Source of the DNA: Tenodera sinensis
Taxonomy: Eukaryota > Arthropoda > Insecta > Mantodea > Mantidae
Direction of reading: 5' to 3'
DNA length: 64,000 nucleotides
Assembly: GCA_030765045.1 (NCBI GenBank)
Contig: CM060972.1
Coordinates: 60,923,773 to 60,987,772 of the forward strand
The translations under genes and the position numbers were made by a program. The notes below the pieces were generated by a model. It searched no databases. It saw nothing but the letters and a program-made list of their open reading frames with translations, and was not told the DNA's origin. Below, piece by piece: positions 1 through 9,841 of this stretch; position 1 is the stretch's first letter, and the number at the start of each line of letters is the position of its first letter.

Positions 1-226
1 GTATATGTTAAATAGGGAGCAACGTTGCAACATGTATGCCTTCTTTGATATTCGAACCGCAAATCATGTATGAACCGACGGAGAGTGGCCCTTGAGAAAT
101 TTGGTAGAGCATCATCACCGTGATGATACCGTCACTAAATGATATTCAACCTGGGTGAAATATTTTCAAACAGAACAGAATGAACAATTCGCCGCACTCC
201 GCTTTGCACTATTCCATCATATTGCG

Positions 227-415
227 TTAACCTAGCGTTTTGTTTTTGTTGTCCCGCCCTTTTTGTTTTCTTTTTCGTGACGTTCTTAGAGGTTCTTTCA
301 TTAGTTCCTTTTTAATCCTATACACTACTGCTTCTGAACACCCGAGAGTCTTACCTGTTACTTTTACTGCCCTATTAATATTCATTTGACTTGAAAAATA
401 ATATAAGAGATTCAT
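227..415 (-). pseudogene. Possible helix-turn-helix transposase N-terminus
   Basis: A 62-codon reading frame encodes a basic peptide with a plausible helix-turn-helix (TGKTLGCSEAVVYRIKKEL), followed by an Arg/Lys-rich tail (TSRKRKQKGRDNKNK). This layout resembles the DNA-binding start of Tc1/mariner-like insect transposases. No catalytic DDE region follows on the minus strand within the visible sequence, and no terminal repeats were recognised, so it is at best a fragment. It could also be a chance ORF. Confidence 0.25.
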
Positions 416-2209
416 AATTATCTGGGTTCCTTAATTCATAATTTACCAATATATTGTCTCTTCCTAGCTTCCGCCTCAAAAACTATAAATATTTACGGAA
501 AATGTTAAATAACATAACACTTCACAGGTCCCACAAAGTATAAGAACATTCGCTTCTTTATGAACTGATGTTAACTTTTACTGCTGCCTTCTGTCGACGC
601 CGTTTAGATGAATAGGTGCACACCTTTTGTTTGTCTTTACACGATAAAAGAATGAGGTTACAAGTTTCTGGTTTATTTTGGAAACTGTCTCTAACCCTCC
701 TCAACATTTGCTCTCGCTTGATCCCCGATGTAAACTCATTAATAAAAAAATTACCCACGCGTAACTTTTGCAGAGCACAAACATAAAATTTTCCGAAAAT
801 ATTTAATTTAAAAAATTGTAACACTTAACAGACTAAACAGATAATTCAAAGTAGGCAGGTGGCGGCTCTATAGTTTACTCTAGCTAAGAAAAAAATATAA
901 ACGTAGTCTAGCAGTTTATTAGTTAGTGCGTGATGAATATAGAAACGGCAAACATCGGACTTTTACTGAAACTATTTTCTGTAGAAATTTGGGCCTATAG
1001 AAGTGTATAATGGCCCTAAAAAGGCTATATTAGAGAAAAAAAATCTGCATAGAATAGTGTGTTCAAACTTGAAATTTATAACAACTGAATATTTACACCA
1101 TGCTATTAGGAACCTGGCAACAGCGCAAGAGTAGAAAAGAACGAAGCTAACGACAACTCGTATGCGCTAGATAGAGACAAATATACCCCATTTAAGTCCA
1201 TACTATCATCTAAGGGTGAGGCAACCTATATTTCCGAAACTCTTTTGTCACTCCTAGTTTAAATCATACTGTAGCGCAATGTTGGAGGTGTTGTTTTGGA
1301 ATTATGTAACTACTTATGTGTAGGTTTCGTTTGAAAGAGTTTCATCGTCGAAACCATTCCAAAATAACGATTATGTTATCTTGTCTATCTTTAAGCCAGT
1401 GTTCACAAAAGGAAATGGAAGCTCTGACCTTTAACATTCGGAAACATGCATCAATTTTCTTTTCTTTCATTTAAATACTTCCTTCCGATTTATTAAAGGA
1501 TTTATGTACAAGGACTTCTGCTTTTCAATAGGTTTCGTTATTTTACTGTGATAAAATATACCAAGGCAAGCAACCTGTCAAATCGATGTTCAAGATGACG
1601 TTGGAAACTTTTGAGTTAAAACACATTGAAAATAATTCGGTACGCCTCTTGGCCTGCTTTTCGCTGATCAGCCGTGGCGTAGCATCAACATTGTTTGGAG
1701 TGAGGTCAACTTGCCCCTGGGTGAACACAAGGCGGCTGACTTACGCCGCTAGAAGGACGCCTCGTCGATTTGAGAAATACATCTTCAGTCTATGCTGACT
1801 GTAGACCTTGGCGGGAGAAAAGTGTATGTAAACAATTGATAACATATATGACGGGAAAATGACACATAATTAGTACATTTCTGTTGCAGCATGTACATGG
1901 ATATATTTTTGATCGCTTCAGTAGTAATTACCAGGGAATAATATAAACTGAAATAATTACACCTATTATCTTGAAAAGAATCAGATGATTTGCCGTTAAC
2001 ATAGCAATGACAGTATTGTTGATTTCTTCTTGGTAGTATTATAGCCTGTATTAAAATGTTTGACCTGTTTGATATACGTCAATTCCACATAAGTTACTTC
2101 ACAGTTATGCAAGTACATCTCCAATCAGGGGCGTTGCCAGAACATGTTTAATATCTGTAGACTGCTCGACTAAGCAGTACCACTGAACATTTTAGAACCA
2201 AAAGTATAG
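416..2209. other. Unrecognised AT-rich stretch
   Basis: No coding region, RNA gene or known mobile-element end was recognised. Short frames at 558-824 and 1543-1798 overlap on both strands and show no family motif. The 1640-1770 part is less AT-rich than its surroundings but has no recognisable product. Confidence 0.5.
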
Positions 2210-2211
2210 TA

Positions 2212-3057
2212 CGAGGGTTCAATGAAAAGTAATACCTCCATCTTCGTTACTTGGGTTTGGATGGGAATATTTTAATAAATCAAATGCAGAAATAATCCTT
2301 AGAATGTGCTGTTTAATTACCTCTATTCACTTTTTCACATAATCACCAGTCAATTGGATAAATTTCTGCCAACGATGAACAAGTTTTCTGAAACTGTCAG
2401 AGAAGTCAACACTGTCCGCAATCAGCGTCTGACAGTTCTCTCAACATCTTCATCCTGGACTGTATGAAGGATGTTGTACGGCGGTGAGATCCAGCCTCTG
2501 AAGGTCTGCCGTGGTGGCATGTGAAGTGTGTGGTCTGGCATTGTCGTGCTCCAGGAAAACATTTCCCTTTTCCTTTCAGACAATGTGAATAATATGACTC
2601 ACGTGTTGTTGTGAAATGCTGATTACTTGAAATTTCTCTGAGTGATACGACGATGGTCCTGAAACCTTTGCTTGTGAAACTCGCTGGTTGCTGTCGGTGG
2701 ACGTCCAACTCTTTGCCATACATGTCAGATGTTCAATTTACTCACTCAGCGACACACAGTACTCAATCAACACAATCACAATAAGCAACTTGTATTTTCT
2801 AATGAGTCTCCTTTAGGGTGACAGCTTCTGCTGCCAAGAATTCTATGACTGGACGTTGCTTAAACCACACCGACCGACCGTCTGCACAGGGTTCCATACT
2901 TTGCACTTTAGCAACACTACTGTTCAATGCTAAGGCTTCTCGCCAACGGGAACTGTAGAGGAGTCTACTGAACAAGCCAGTACCTGCTGTAAACCAGCGC
3001 TACCATCTGTAGAGGAGTTATGAAGGTGGGGAGACATTACTTTTCATTCAACCCTCG
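2212..3057 (-). mobile_element. Mariner-like element with intact TIRs and decayed transposase
   Basis: The ends are near-perfect inverted repeats: CGAGGGTTCAATGAAAAGTA on the left and CGAGGGTTGAATGAAAAGTA read inward from the right. Each is flanked by a TA dinucleotide (2210-2211 and 3058-3059), the Tc1/mariner target duplication. At about 846 bp it is shorter than an autonomous mariner (about 1.3 kb), so internal sequence is lost. Minus-strand translation of about 2340-2575 gives transposase C-terminal pieces: HDNARPHTS (the second catalytic Asp region), QHPSYSPG, then KLVHRWQKFIQLTGDYVKK, interrupted by stops and frame changes. The copy is non-autonomous. Confidence 0.85.
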
Positions 3058-3059
3058 TA

Positions 3060-4678
3060 CGTATTAAAATTATGAAATTCCATCGTGGAAGTCACGTATT
3101 AAGTCACTGCTTTCAAGCAGCAACGAATGAGCAGGAGTCTTGATACCTACAGTTTTTGCAGTTGTCTGTTTCCTGTGGTATAGACCCTTGTCTTGTTGCC
3201 CAATATCGATTGAGTACAATAACTGCTTATGACGATAGTTTCTGCCCCATCACTGAATACAGTGTCAACATAATAGATGAATTGGAGGACTTGCTTCAGA
3301 TCTTCACATTTGGAGGCATCGAAAACGATTTGTTAAAGCTTGATTCTCCATCACATCAACAAAAGAAGAGTGGGTAATTCAGGAACCAAGCTTGAAGAAT
3401 TTTAAATTGCACTTAAATAATTTAAGTGGGCAGGACTTCCAAACGTATTTCTGTTTTGAAAAGTTAGTGCTACAAAATGTGATGCTTTTTAGTTTATAGT
3501 CTTATGAATTCATGACTAATGTGTGCTAGACTTACCTGAAATAGCTCGCAAAGAATTGCTTTGGCGACCTTTCGCAACAAAATTAGATCGTCAATTACAC
3601 TTAAACGAAGTATTTCTTGATTTTCTTGCTAGTCTGATTGAATGGTTTGAAATGCATGAACGAAGCGTAGTTTGCATGACGCAAGGTGACAGCAAAATCA
3701 TGTCAGTTATTAAACCCGATCAAACCAAATGCCTGTTCCTGTTTTCAAGTGATTGTGAACATGAAATTAAAAACCACGATGCGCCACACTTGCCCAGCTG
3801 TCTGTAACCATTACAATTTCATATAAACCTTTATGTATTATAGTGTTCATAGTGTTACATAACACGTGAGTCAGCCACCCCTTATTTTTTGGAATGTAGG
3901 CCACCCATCAAACGACATATGCACCTTAGTCCAGTTTTGCGTTACTAAAACGTATTGCTTGACGTTTTTAGGGAGACGAATGCGCAAAATTTAGGGGAAC
4001 AGCGGTTTATGGGACAGAACATACTCCTCGCTAAAGTGCACCTCAAAAACATGCGACTCGTTAATTAAGAGCGAATTCCGGGTTTCCAGTCGATTTTACA
4101 AACTTTTTATTTGAGTATACCTACATAGCAACGCAATTCGTAAACGCCTCTGATAAAATGGACCTATAATATGAGTACACTAACATCAACTAAAAAGAAA
4201 ATGGCCGTTGCCAGAAATTAAGTGTGTGTGCCTCATTTACCATGGACCCGTAAGTTAAAATGCACATGTTATTAAATAACGGTTTGTAAACTACGTCTCG
4301 AACATCTCAAATAACATGCATAATAGGTTTTGCCATTTAAGTAATAATATTAAAACTGTCTTAAAAGGCTAAATTAGGCACGAAAAGTCGCGAGGTGGCA
4401 ATGGCATAGTGTCTTGACATGCTGATTCTACGGTAGAACTCGGAGTGATGTTTCAGTCAAGTGTCCAAATAGCCAGATAGAATTATAACTGTCCTGTGCG
4501 CCAATCTCAAGGACACGAGTTCGCGTTTCGACGTTGTACAATTTTTTTTTTTTTTCTGCTCGTCAAAACTTGGAAGTCGAATTCACAATAATGTAATTTT
4601 GAAGTCTCTGACGATTTAGGACATAATTTAAATCGTTTTTGGTTGTCTGAATTTTGTAATAGAATAGGTATATTGAAT
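3060..4678. other. Unrecognised stretch with two short orphan frames
   Basis: Two + strand frames (3156-3377, 73 codons; 3523-3807, 94 codons) have fairly protein-like composition, but I recognise no family and see no splice signals that join them. They may be remnants of one decayed element. The rest is AT-rich and featureless to me. Confidence 0.35.
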
Positions 4679-4690
4679 TCAGCCCCTTGG

Positions 4691-4976
4691 GTCCTAGCGG
4701 ACGACAAAACAGCGGTTGATAGAGTTTTTAATTTTTTAGCGGAGTGCAATATCAATTTGAGGATTTAAATTTTTTTAATTATCTGTTTCTGCGTTTGGAC
4801 GCATTTATCCCCTTGTTTCATATCTGGCTATTGCCACTGCCTTTTGCCTTTGTAAACTTTTCTTGTTGCTAGTATTTTTATTTTTTGAATGAAATCTATG
4901 TCTGGCTATTGCCAGGAATCTTTTAAGGGCGCTGATGACCTAGAAGTTGAGCGCCCTTAAACCAAACCAAACCAAA
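4691..4976 (+). mobile_element. 5'-truncated LINE 3' end (short copy)
   Basis: This is the last codons and 3' UTR of the LINE family also present at 9147-9828. The shared stretch runs from the GTCCTAGCGGACGACAAAAC region to the conserved end GACCTAGAAGTTGAGCGCCC. It ends in a short (ACCAA)n tail. It is bracketed by a 12-bp direct repeat, TCAGCCCCTTGG, at 4679-4690 and 4977-4988. That is the target-site duplication of target-primed reverse transcription. Only about 286 bp were copied. Confidence 0.85.
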
Positions 4977-4988
4977 TCAGCCCCTTGG

Positions 4989-5285
4989 ATTAGCATGATG
5001 CAATATGTTATTATGAACACCGACTCCTTCCATTCTCTACATTTATACTGTCACATGATATTTTGTGACAGTCCTTCACGATGTTTCGACAGACGAATAC
5101 ACCGATATGCTTTTGATCCACGAAGCAAGAGCCAAGTACAAGCAGCTCAGCTTCTATACCAGGAGAGATATCCTCATATACCAATACCATGAAATGAAAG
5201 TAAAACAATTACGAATTAAAATAATAGCTTTAAGCGCAATAATTGTTCAATCAATATTAGTGAATATTTCACGGTAAAAAATTAG
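4989..5285. other. Unrecognised stretch after the short LINE copy
   Basis: Small overlapping frames on both strands (for example 5065-5277 +) lack recognisable motifs. This sequence and 4500-4678 are presumably the two halves of the site interrupted by the LINE insertion. Confidence 0.3.
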
Positions 5286-5370
5286 TACATGCAGGGGATT
5301 AGAACCGCCTCTACAGCACACGGATTACTTACGAATCGTGTGCTCGTTCCAACTGAGCTACCTAGAACTT
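5286..5370 (-). repeat. tRNA-derived SINE head or tRNA pseudogene
   Basis: On the minus strand the sequence begins GGTAGCTCAGTTGG, a good RNA polymerase III A-box, and about 50 nt later has GGTTCTAATCC, a B-box-like motif. Cloverleaf spacing is only roughly kept and there is no clean anticodon arm, so it is tRNA-derived rather than a working tRNA gene. A body or tail could not be delimited. Confidence 0.5.
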
Positions 5371-5879
5371 CAGAAATGAATATTCCGTTTAACATTTACA
5401 TATATATGTTAAACTTGGATAGAATCTAGCATAGGGGCTGAGGTTTTCATGTTAGAGTATAAAATGCTGATTGAATAAAACTGTAAAGTAAGGGGCAGCT
5501 GACTCACCTGGTATAATGGCGATTCCTCTGTTCTAGTTTCACGTATTAAATCTTTGACTGGAGGTAATCTCAAAATAAGTAACGTGTACCAATACAAAAA
5601 ATAGAAGAATGGCATAATGTGTACATGAAAGTGCAGTTTGGGAAAATTTAAGATGTAACAAAGAATATTTCAAAGACCGCTGACGCCACAGACAAAAGTA
5701 GACAAATTTTTTATTTCGGTGAGCTCTACTTAAGTTTTATTTCTTGTGCTATCAGTTCTAAGTACGATACAGAGTTCGTACAAAGTGAAGAAAAATTCGC
5801 AAGCTATTCACAGAACATTCAAGATGTGCATTTTGTCATGCAAATGTCATTTCAATCAAAATGTTACACACATTGTCGA

Positions 5880-6010
5880 GAAAAAGAAAAATAACAAAAA
5901 GGTCCACGTAAAAGGTGGTTTGGGATCAGGTATTTTCCGAGAATCTTCGTGAGATATCATTAGAAGACATTTTTCATTTTTTAGTTATATTGTTCTGCCA
6001 CACGCACGCA

Positions 6011-6085
<75 letters not shown>

Positions 6086-6218
6086 GGAGAGAGAGAGAGA
6101 CTGCCCTTTTTCTAAAACTTTCTTTTCTGGATTCAGAGGGCCTCAAAACAAATCTCGACATCGAAATTTTGGGTCTAACACAATATTTTTGCTACTTACT
6201 ATACGTAGTAGAGAAAGT
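5880..6218 (-). repeat. R09 repeat, 5' portion, with expanded (CA)n
   Basis: This is a minus-orientation copy of the abundant R09 repeat defined at 7289-8195. It contains the ATTTTCCGAGAATCTTCGTG segment, the internal CA-rich site, the GGATTCAGAGGGCCTCAAAAC segment and the terminal AGTAGAGAAAGT (6207-6218). The opposite half is missing or too diverged to follow left of about 5880. The microsatellite inside it is listed separately. Confidence 0.7.
5999..6100. repeat. Compound microsatellite (CACG)n(CA)n(GA)n
   Basis: An uninterrupted run of CACG units becomes pure CA repeats to 6082 and then a short GA tract. It sits at the position that is TG/CA-rich in other R09 copies, so it probably expanded from a seed carried by that repeat. 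Confidence 0.95.
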
Positions 6219-7288
6219 AAAGATGGAAAAAAATAGATTAATAAATGAGGATACCTCAGTAAAATACCGCGAGCGCCAAAAAAGGTCATGCATCAAGTTT
6301 GCACATCCCTGGTTCTGCTTTACTGAAATGAAACAAATCGGGGAAGAATTGCTTCCTGAGAATGAAACAATTGGGAACTGACACAAATATTGTCTTTCCG
6401 TTGTCATACGCCATCAAGACGCTGCAATACATTATGGTATTGTAAACTGTCTGCTTCAGTAAGTACCATACGTTGTTTAGGAAGGTGTTTCAGGAGCTAC
6501 GGAGCAGCAAAACGTAGTTAATTTGAATACCTGGTCGTTATTTGCCCTCCCAGTTGAGTCTGTAATTCATAATTAATAGCCGAAACTTAAGTACCGTGCC
6601 GGGCACGTGTAGATCATTTACAATAACTTTCACCTAAGGTTACGAACATAATCTTGAATATCATTGTGACAAGGTCCCCTCGCACAGTGAAGGACGAAGG
6701 GATTACTGACTTTCGGCACTGAAAATTTGCCTTACTCCAAGGGTAAAAATTGATTCTTTCTTCCACATCACATACAAGTGATCACGCAAGGTGAATACTC
6801 CCATATTATTTTAGTACAAGCTTGCGTTTGCCGGGAGGCTTCATAAATGTTGAGTGGCCGTATAATTAATTTAATTTGCTCCCATCCTCATAATCCTTTA
6901 GGGAATAATTATTCTAGGAGAATTTTTATGCAGAATCCTGTTCATTACGCTTTGGAATTGTAAGTCCATAGATACATATACTTTTTTAATAGCGCACCAG
7001 AAGTTCCATAATGTTTATAGAAATGGAAATGAAATGTCGGCGGATTATTTCCGTCTCTCCGGACAGATTTCCAAATCTTGAAACATTTTATGACTTATAA
7101 ATATATTTTAGCAGAGAAAATTCTGCAAAAGGAGACTAATTTTGAAATAGTAGATTAAACTTTAAAGTTTTATTCTTTTCTGTGGTCCGGCAAGGCAATT
7201 TTGAGAATATAGAAATACCTGGCAGTTCAGCGAAATAGCAGCTAAACTGACGGATAGGAAAATTCGTTATTTCTCAAGCCATATTTTT
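6219..7288. other. Unrecognised stretch
   Basis: No recognisable gene, TIR or tRNA-like motif. Overlapping frames at 6169-6407 are partly made of R09 sequence and are not treated as genes. Confidence 0.4.
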
Positions 7289-7410
7289 ACTTTCTCTACT
7301 GGTAAGTAGGGGAAGTATTCTATTCCACCCAAAAATTCGATGTCGAGATTTCACCGGAAATATATGTTTTGAGGCCCCCTGAATCCAAAAAAAAGAATTT
7401 TTAGAAAAAG

Positions 7411-7485
<75 letters not shown>

Positions 7486-8195
7486 TGTGGACAGCATATT
7501 TCAAAAACGAAAAGTCGGTTAAAAACGAAAATTGGTATTTAAGTTTAATGTCATTCAAGGATGCGACACGAAGATTTTGAAGAAAATAACCCCACCCTAA
7601 ACTACCCTTTACATGGAGCATTTTTGGAAAATTTTTATTTTCTTGAAAATAGCTGTAACGATTTTGATTAAAATGCCATATGTTTGAGATATTTTGATGA
7701 CAAATGAAATGTATATCTTGAATTTTCTGGCTATAGCCCCTGTAGTCGTATTTACTCTGGACAACTTTTGCATAACTGGTAAACCGTTAGAGATAGACCA
7801 AATTATACTATACAAAATATTGTAGATCTTGCTAAAATACACAATTTATGTCTGAATAAATTTTCTTGTAGGGTGAACCATTTCGGAGATATTCCTTGTT
7901 ATGTGTGTGAGTTTCGGAAAACTTAGAACTTTCGTGAAAGGGATCATCGTTGTTCATTTTTTTATATGTTAAGTGGGCAAAGGCAACAGAATCCCAAAGC
8001 TTTAAAAAATTTGACTATCGCACAAAGCCTACTGTATTCTAATATTCCCATTGTACCTACAAGGAAATAAGCAATAAGATAAGTTATACAAATGTTTATC
8101 TCAACTAACACGAAGAAGATATAGGAATAAGAGTTTGTAAGAATGGTTAGTACAAGAGTAGAGAAAGTCATGTGAGTGCAACACATCAGATTTTT
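7289..8195 (+). repeat. R09 repeat, best full-length copy
   Basis: This is the reference copy of a repeat of about 0.9 kb seen many times in this window. The 12-mer ACTTTCTCTACT (7289-7300) near the left end is exactly inverted near the right end (AGTAGAGAAAGT, 8157-8168). A conserved 3' flank follows to about 8195 (GTGAGTGCAACACATCAGA). In order it carries the ATTCCACCCAAAAATTCGA segment, the GAGGCCCCCTGAATCC segment, a (GT)n tract, and AT-rich sequence with no intact ORF. It looks like a non-autonomous element. The superfamily is unclear, because homology runs past the 12-mer and no target duplication could be fixed. Confidence 0.75.
7414..7484. repeat. (GT)n microsatellite inside R09
   Basis: About 35 uninterrupted GT units at the R09 internal site, followed by a CTGTGGACAGC segment shared with other copies. 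Confidence 0.97.
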
Positions 8196-8503
8196 AAAAT
8201 ATGGACATACTTATACAGGATGTTAAGGATATAAGTGCAGAGCTTTACTGGTAATTGCGGACAATGCTTTCTGCAACCTAGCGTTACCAGGCCAGTAGGT
8301 CACGCATTGAGGTATGAAGCAAAACGAATAGTCTATATCGACAGGCGTTGTTCATTTTGCGGCGCAGTTATGACTGCAAGAAACATCAGGTAGTGAACTT
8401 TGAGTGCTTTATGGGAAAAGTGTCAGACGAAGAGAAAAAACAACACACCGAAGTGGATATACCTATATTAAGGTACTAATAAAAGTAAGAGTGTGTACCT
8501 ATG
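8196..8503. other. Unrecognised stretch
   Basis: Starts just after an R09 copy. I see a TACAGGATGTTAAGG motif near 8215 that could be a transposon end, but no partner and no coding sequence. Confidence 0.3.
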
Positions 8504-8985
8504 TTTATTCCATTTAAATTATATAATTTCTTACTCTTTGGTCCTAAAACACCAATAACTAATGCTTCACATTTCGTTTTCCTACACGTTATTTTATTTA
8601 CAATGTTTTATTCTGAGAATAGCATTGCAGTCAGTGCTGGCGTAGCTAAGGTGATGTTTAAACTGTGTGATACACAATTCATTGTTTGGAAACATTTAAA
8701 CACATGTTTGCACTTAACCTTACCTAATTCATCGCTGTTCTTGTAGGAGCTTTTCATCAGCCTAATATCGCTTATGTCACCGTGTGAAATTGAAAATCCG
8801 TCACCGGCTTTTCCAAAGTATAAAGTGCACTTTCCTCTGTATTTATTCCCTGGAAAGGCTGCAATGCTGGAAAATCCTTTTTCCCAAACGGAGCGATACT
8901 GCTCCAACCTTCTCGGTTTTTTATCCTTTCCATCACAATTTTCAAGTGTTCTTTTCGTACGATTCATTTCATTCCTACTATTCAC
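8504..8985 (-). pseudogene. Probable BED-type zinc-finger transposase relic (hAT/ZBED-like)
   Basis: The minus-strand frame at 8608-8985 reads KYRGKCTLYFGKAG, then FSISHGDISDI, then MKSSYKNSD. This resembles the C..C...FSISHGG.SDI..H layout of BED-like fingers in ZBED/SCAND3-type hAT transposases, with the second Cys and the His lost. Downstream frames reading TCRKTKCEALVIGVLGP fit the region that usually follows. No TIRs were found. The assignment is by eye and uncertain; the segment is clearly non-functional. Confidence 0.4.
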
Positions 8986-9146
8986 ACTAGTTCACAAAAT
9001 CAAATGTGTCTAAAGTGCACGACGATTTACAATAAAGTGAAAGAATCCACGTGGTTGGTGGCCGACCATGCTTGATGCTAAGGGACAACGCAGTTCTGAC
9101 TCATATTCGTTAACTGATGACGACCATAGTGCCTTCACATGCTCAT

Positions 9147-9828
9147 GTGGCAGCAAAGACGGCAACTACAGAACCCAGTATTACCATCTCAAGTGTTACT
9201 TTGGAAGACTTCAGGCTTGAAGTGCGGAGAGCGGTGCTGTCGTCCTGGCACGACGAGTGGTCAGCTCTCCGCGGTAATAAGCTTAGAGAAGTGAAAGAAC
9301 TTCCGATAAACTGGGTAACTTCCTGTCGCACATCTCGTCGCGAGGAGGTTACTTTGGCTCGATTAAGAATAGGGCACTGCAATTTTTCGCATGGTTACCT
9401 ATGTATTTAAAAGGGACCCTGAGCCTCTATGTCCGCTGTGTGACAACCTTTGGTCGGTTCGCCACGTGCTGCTAGAGTGTTGCTCTCTAGCGCACCTTCG
9501 AGTTTCTCTGCAATTGCCTGCCAGACTTGCAGAGGTCCTAGCGGACGACAAAACAGTGGTTGATAGGGTTTTTAAGTTTTTAGCGGATTGTAATATCACT
9601 TTGAGGATTTAAAATTTTAGATATTTGTTTATGCATTTTGACCTATTTATTACATTGTTTTACATCCGGCTTTTGCCGCTGTTTTTACGTTTATGTGTAT
9701 TTTTTCTTTGATACTAGTATTTTATTTTTGATTCAAGTTTATATCTGGCTATTGCCATGAATTTTAGAAGGGCGCTAATGACCTAGAAGTTGAGCGCCCT
9801 TAAATCCATAAATCATCAATCATCATCA
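9147..9828 (+). mobile_element. 5'-truncated LINE 3' end with RNase H/knuckle C-terminus
   Basis: The + strand encodes the end of a LINE polyprotein. VRRAVLSSWHDEW and RREEVTLARLRIGHCNFSHGYL are read at 9117-9410. After a one-base frame change, EPLCPLCDNLWSVRHVLLEC, a C-terminal CCHC-type knuckle, is read at 9391-9612. This arrangement is typical of RNase H-bearing insect LINEs of the I/Jockey group. A 3' UTR of about 200 bp ends in an (ATC)-rich tail. An exact 13-bp direct repeat, TTCACATGCTCAT, flanks it at 9134-9146 and 9829-9841, so both insertion boundaries are fixed. Confidence 0.88.
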
Positions 9829-9841
9829 TTCACATGCTCAT

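Noticed and set aside
7274..7621. 115-codon frame
   Set aside because: Made of (GT)n read as Thr-His and of R09 repeat sequence.
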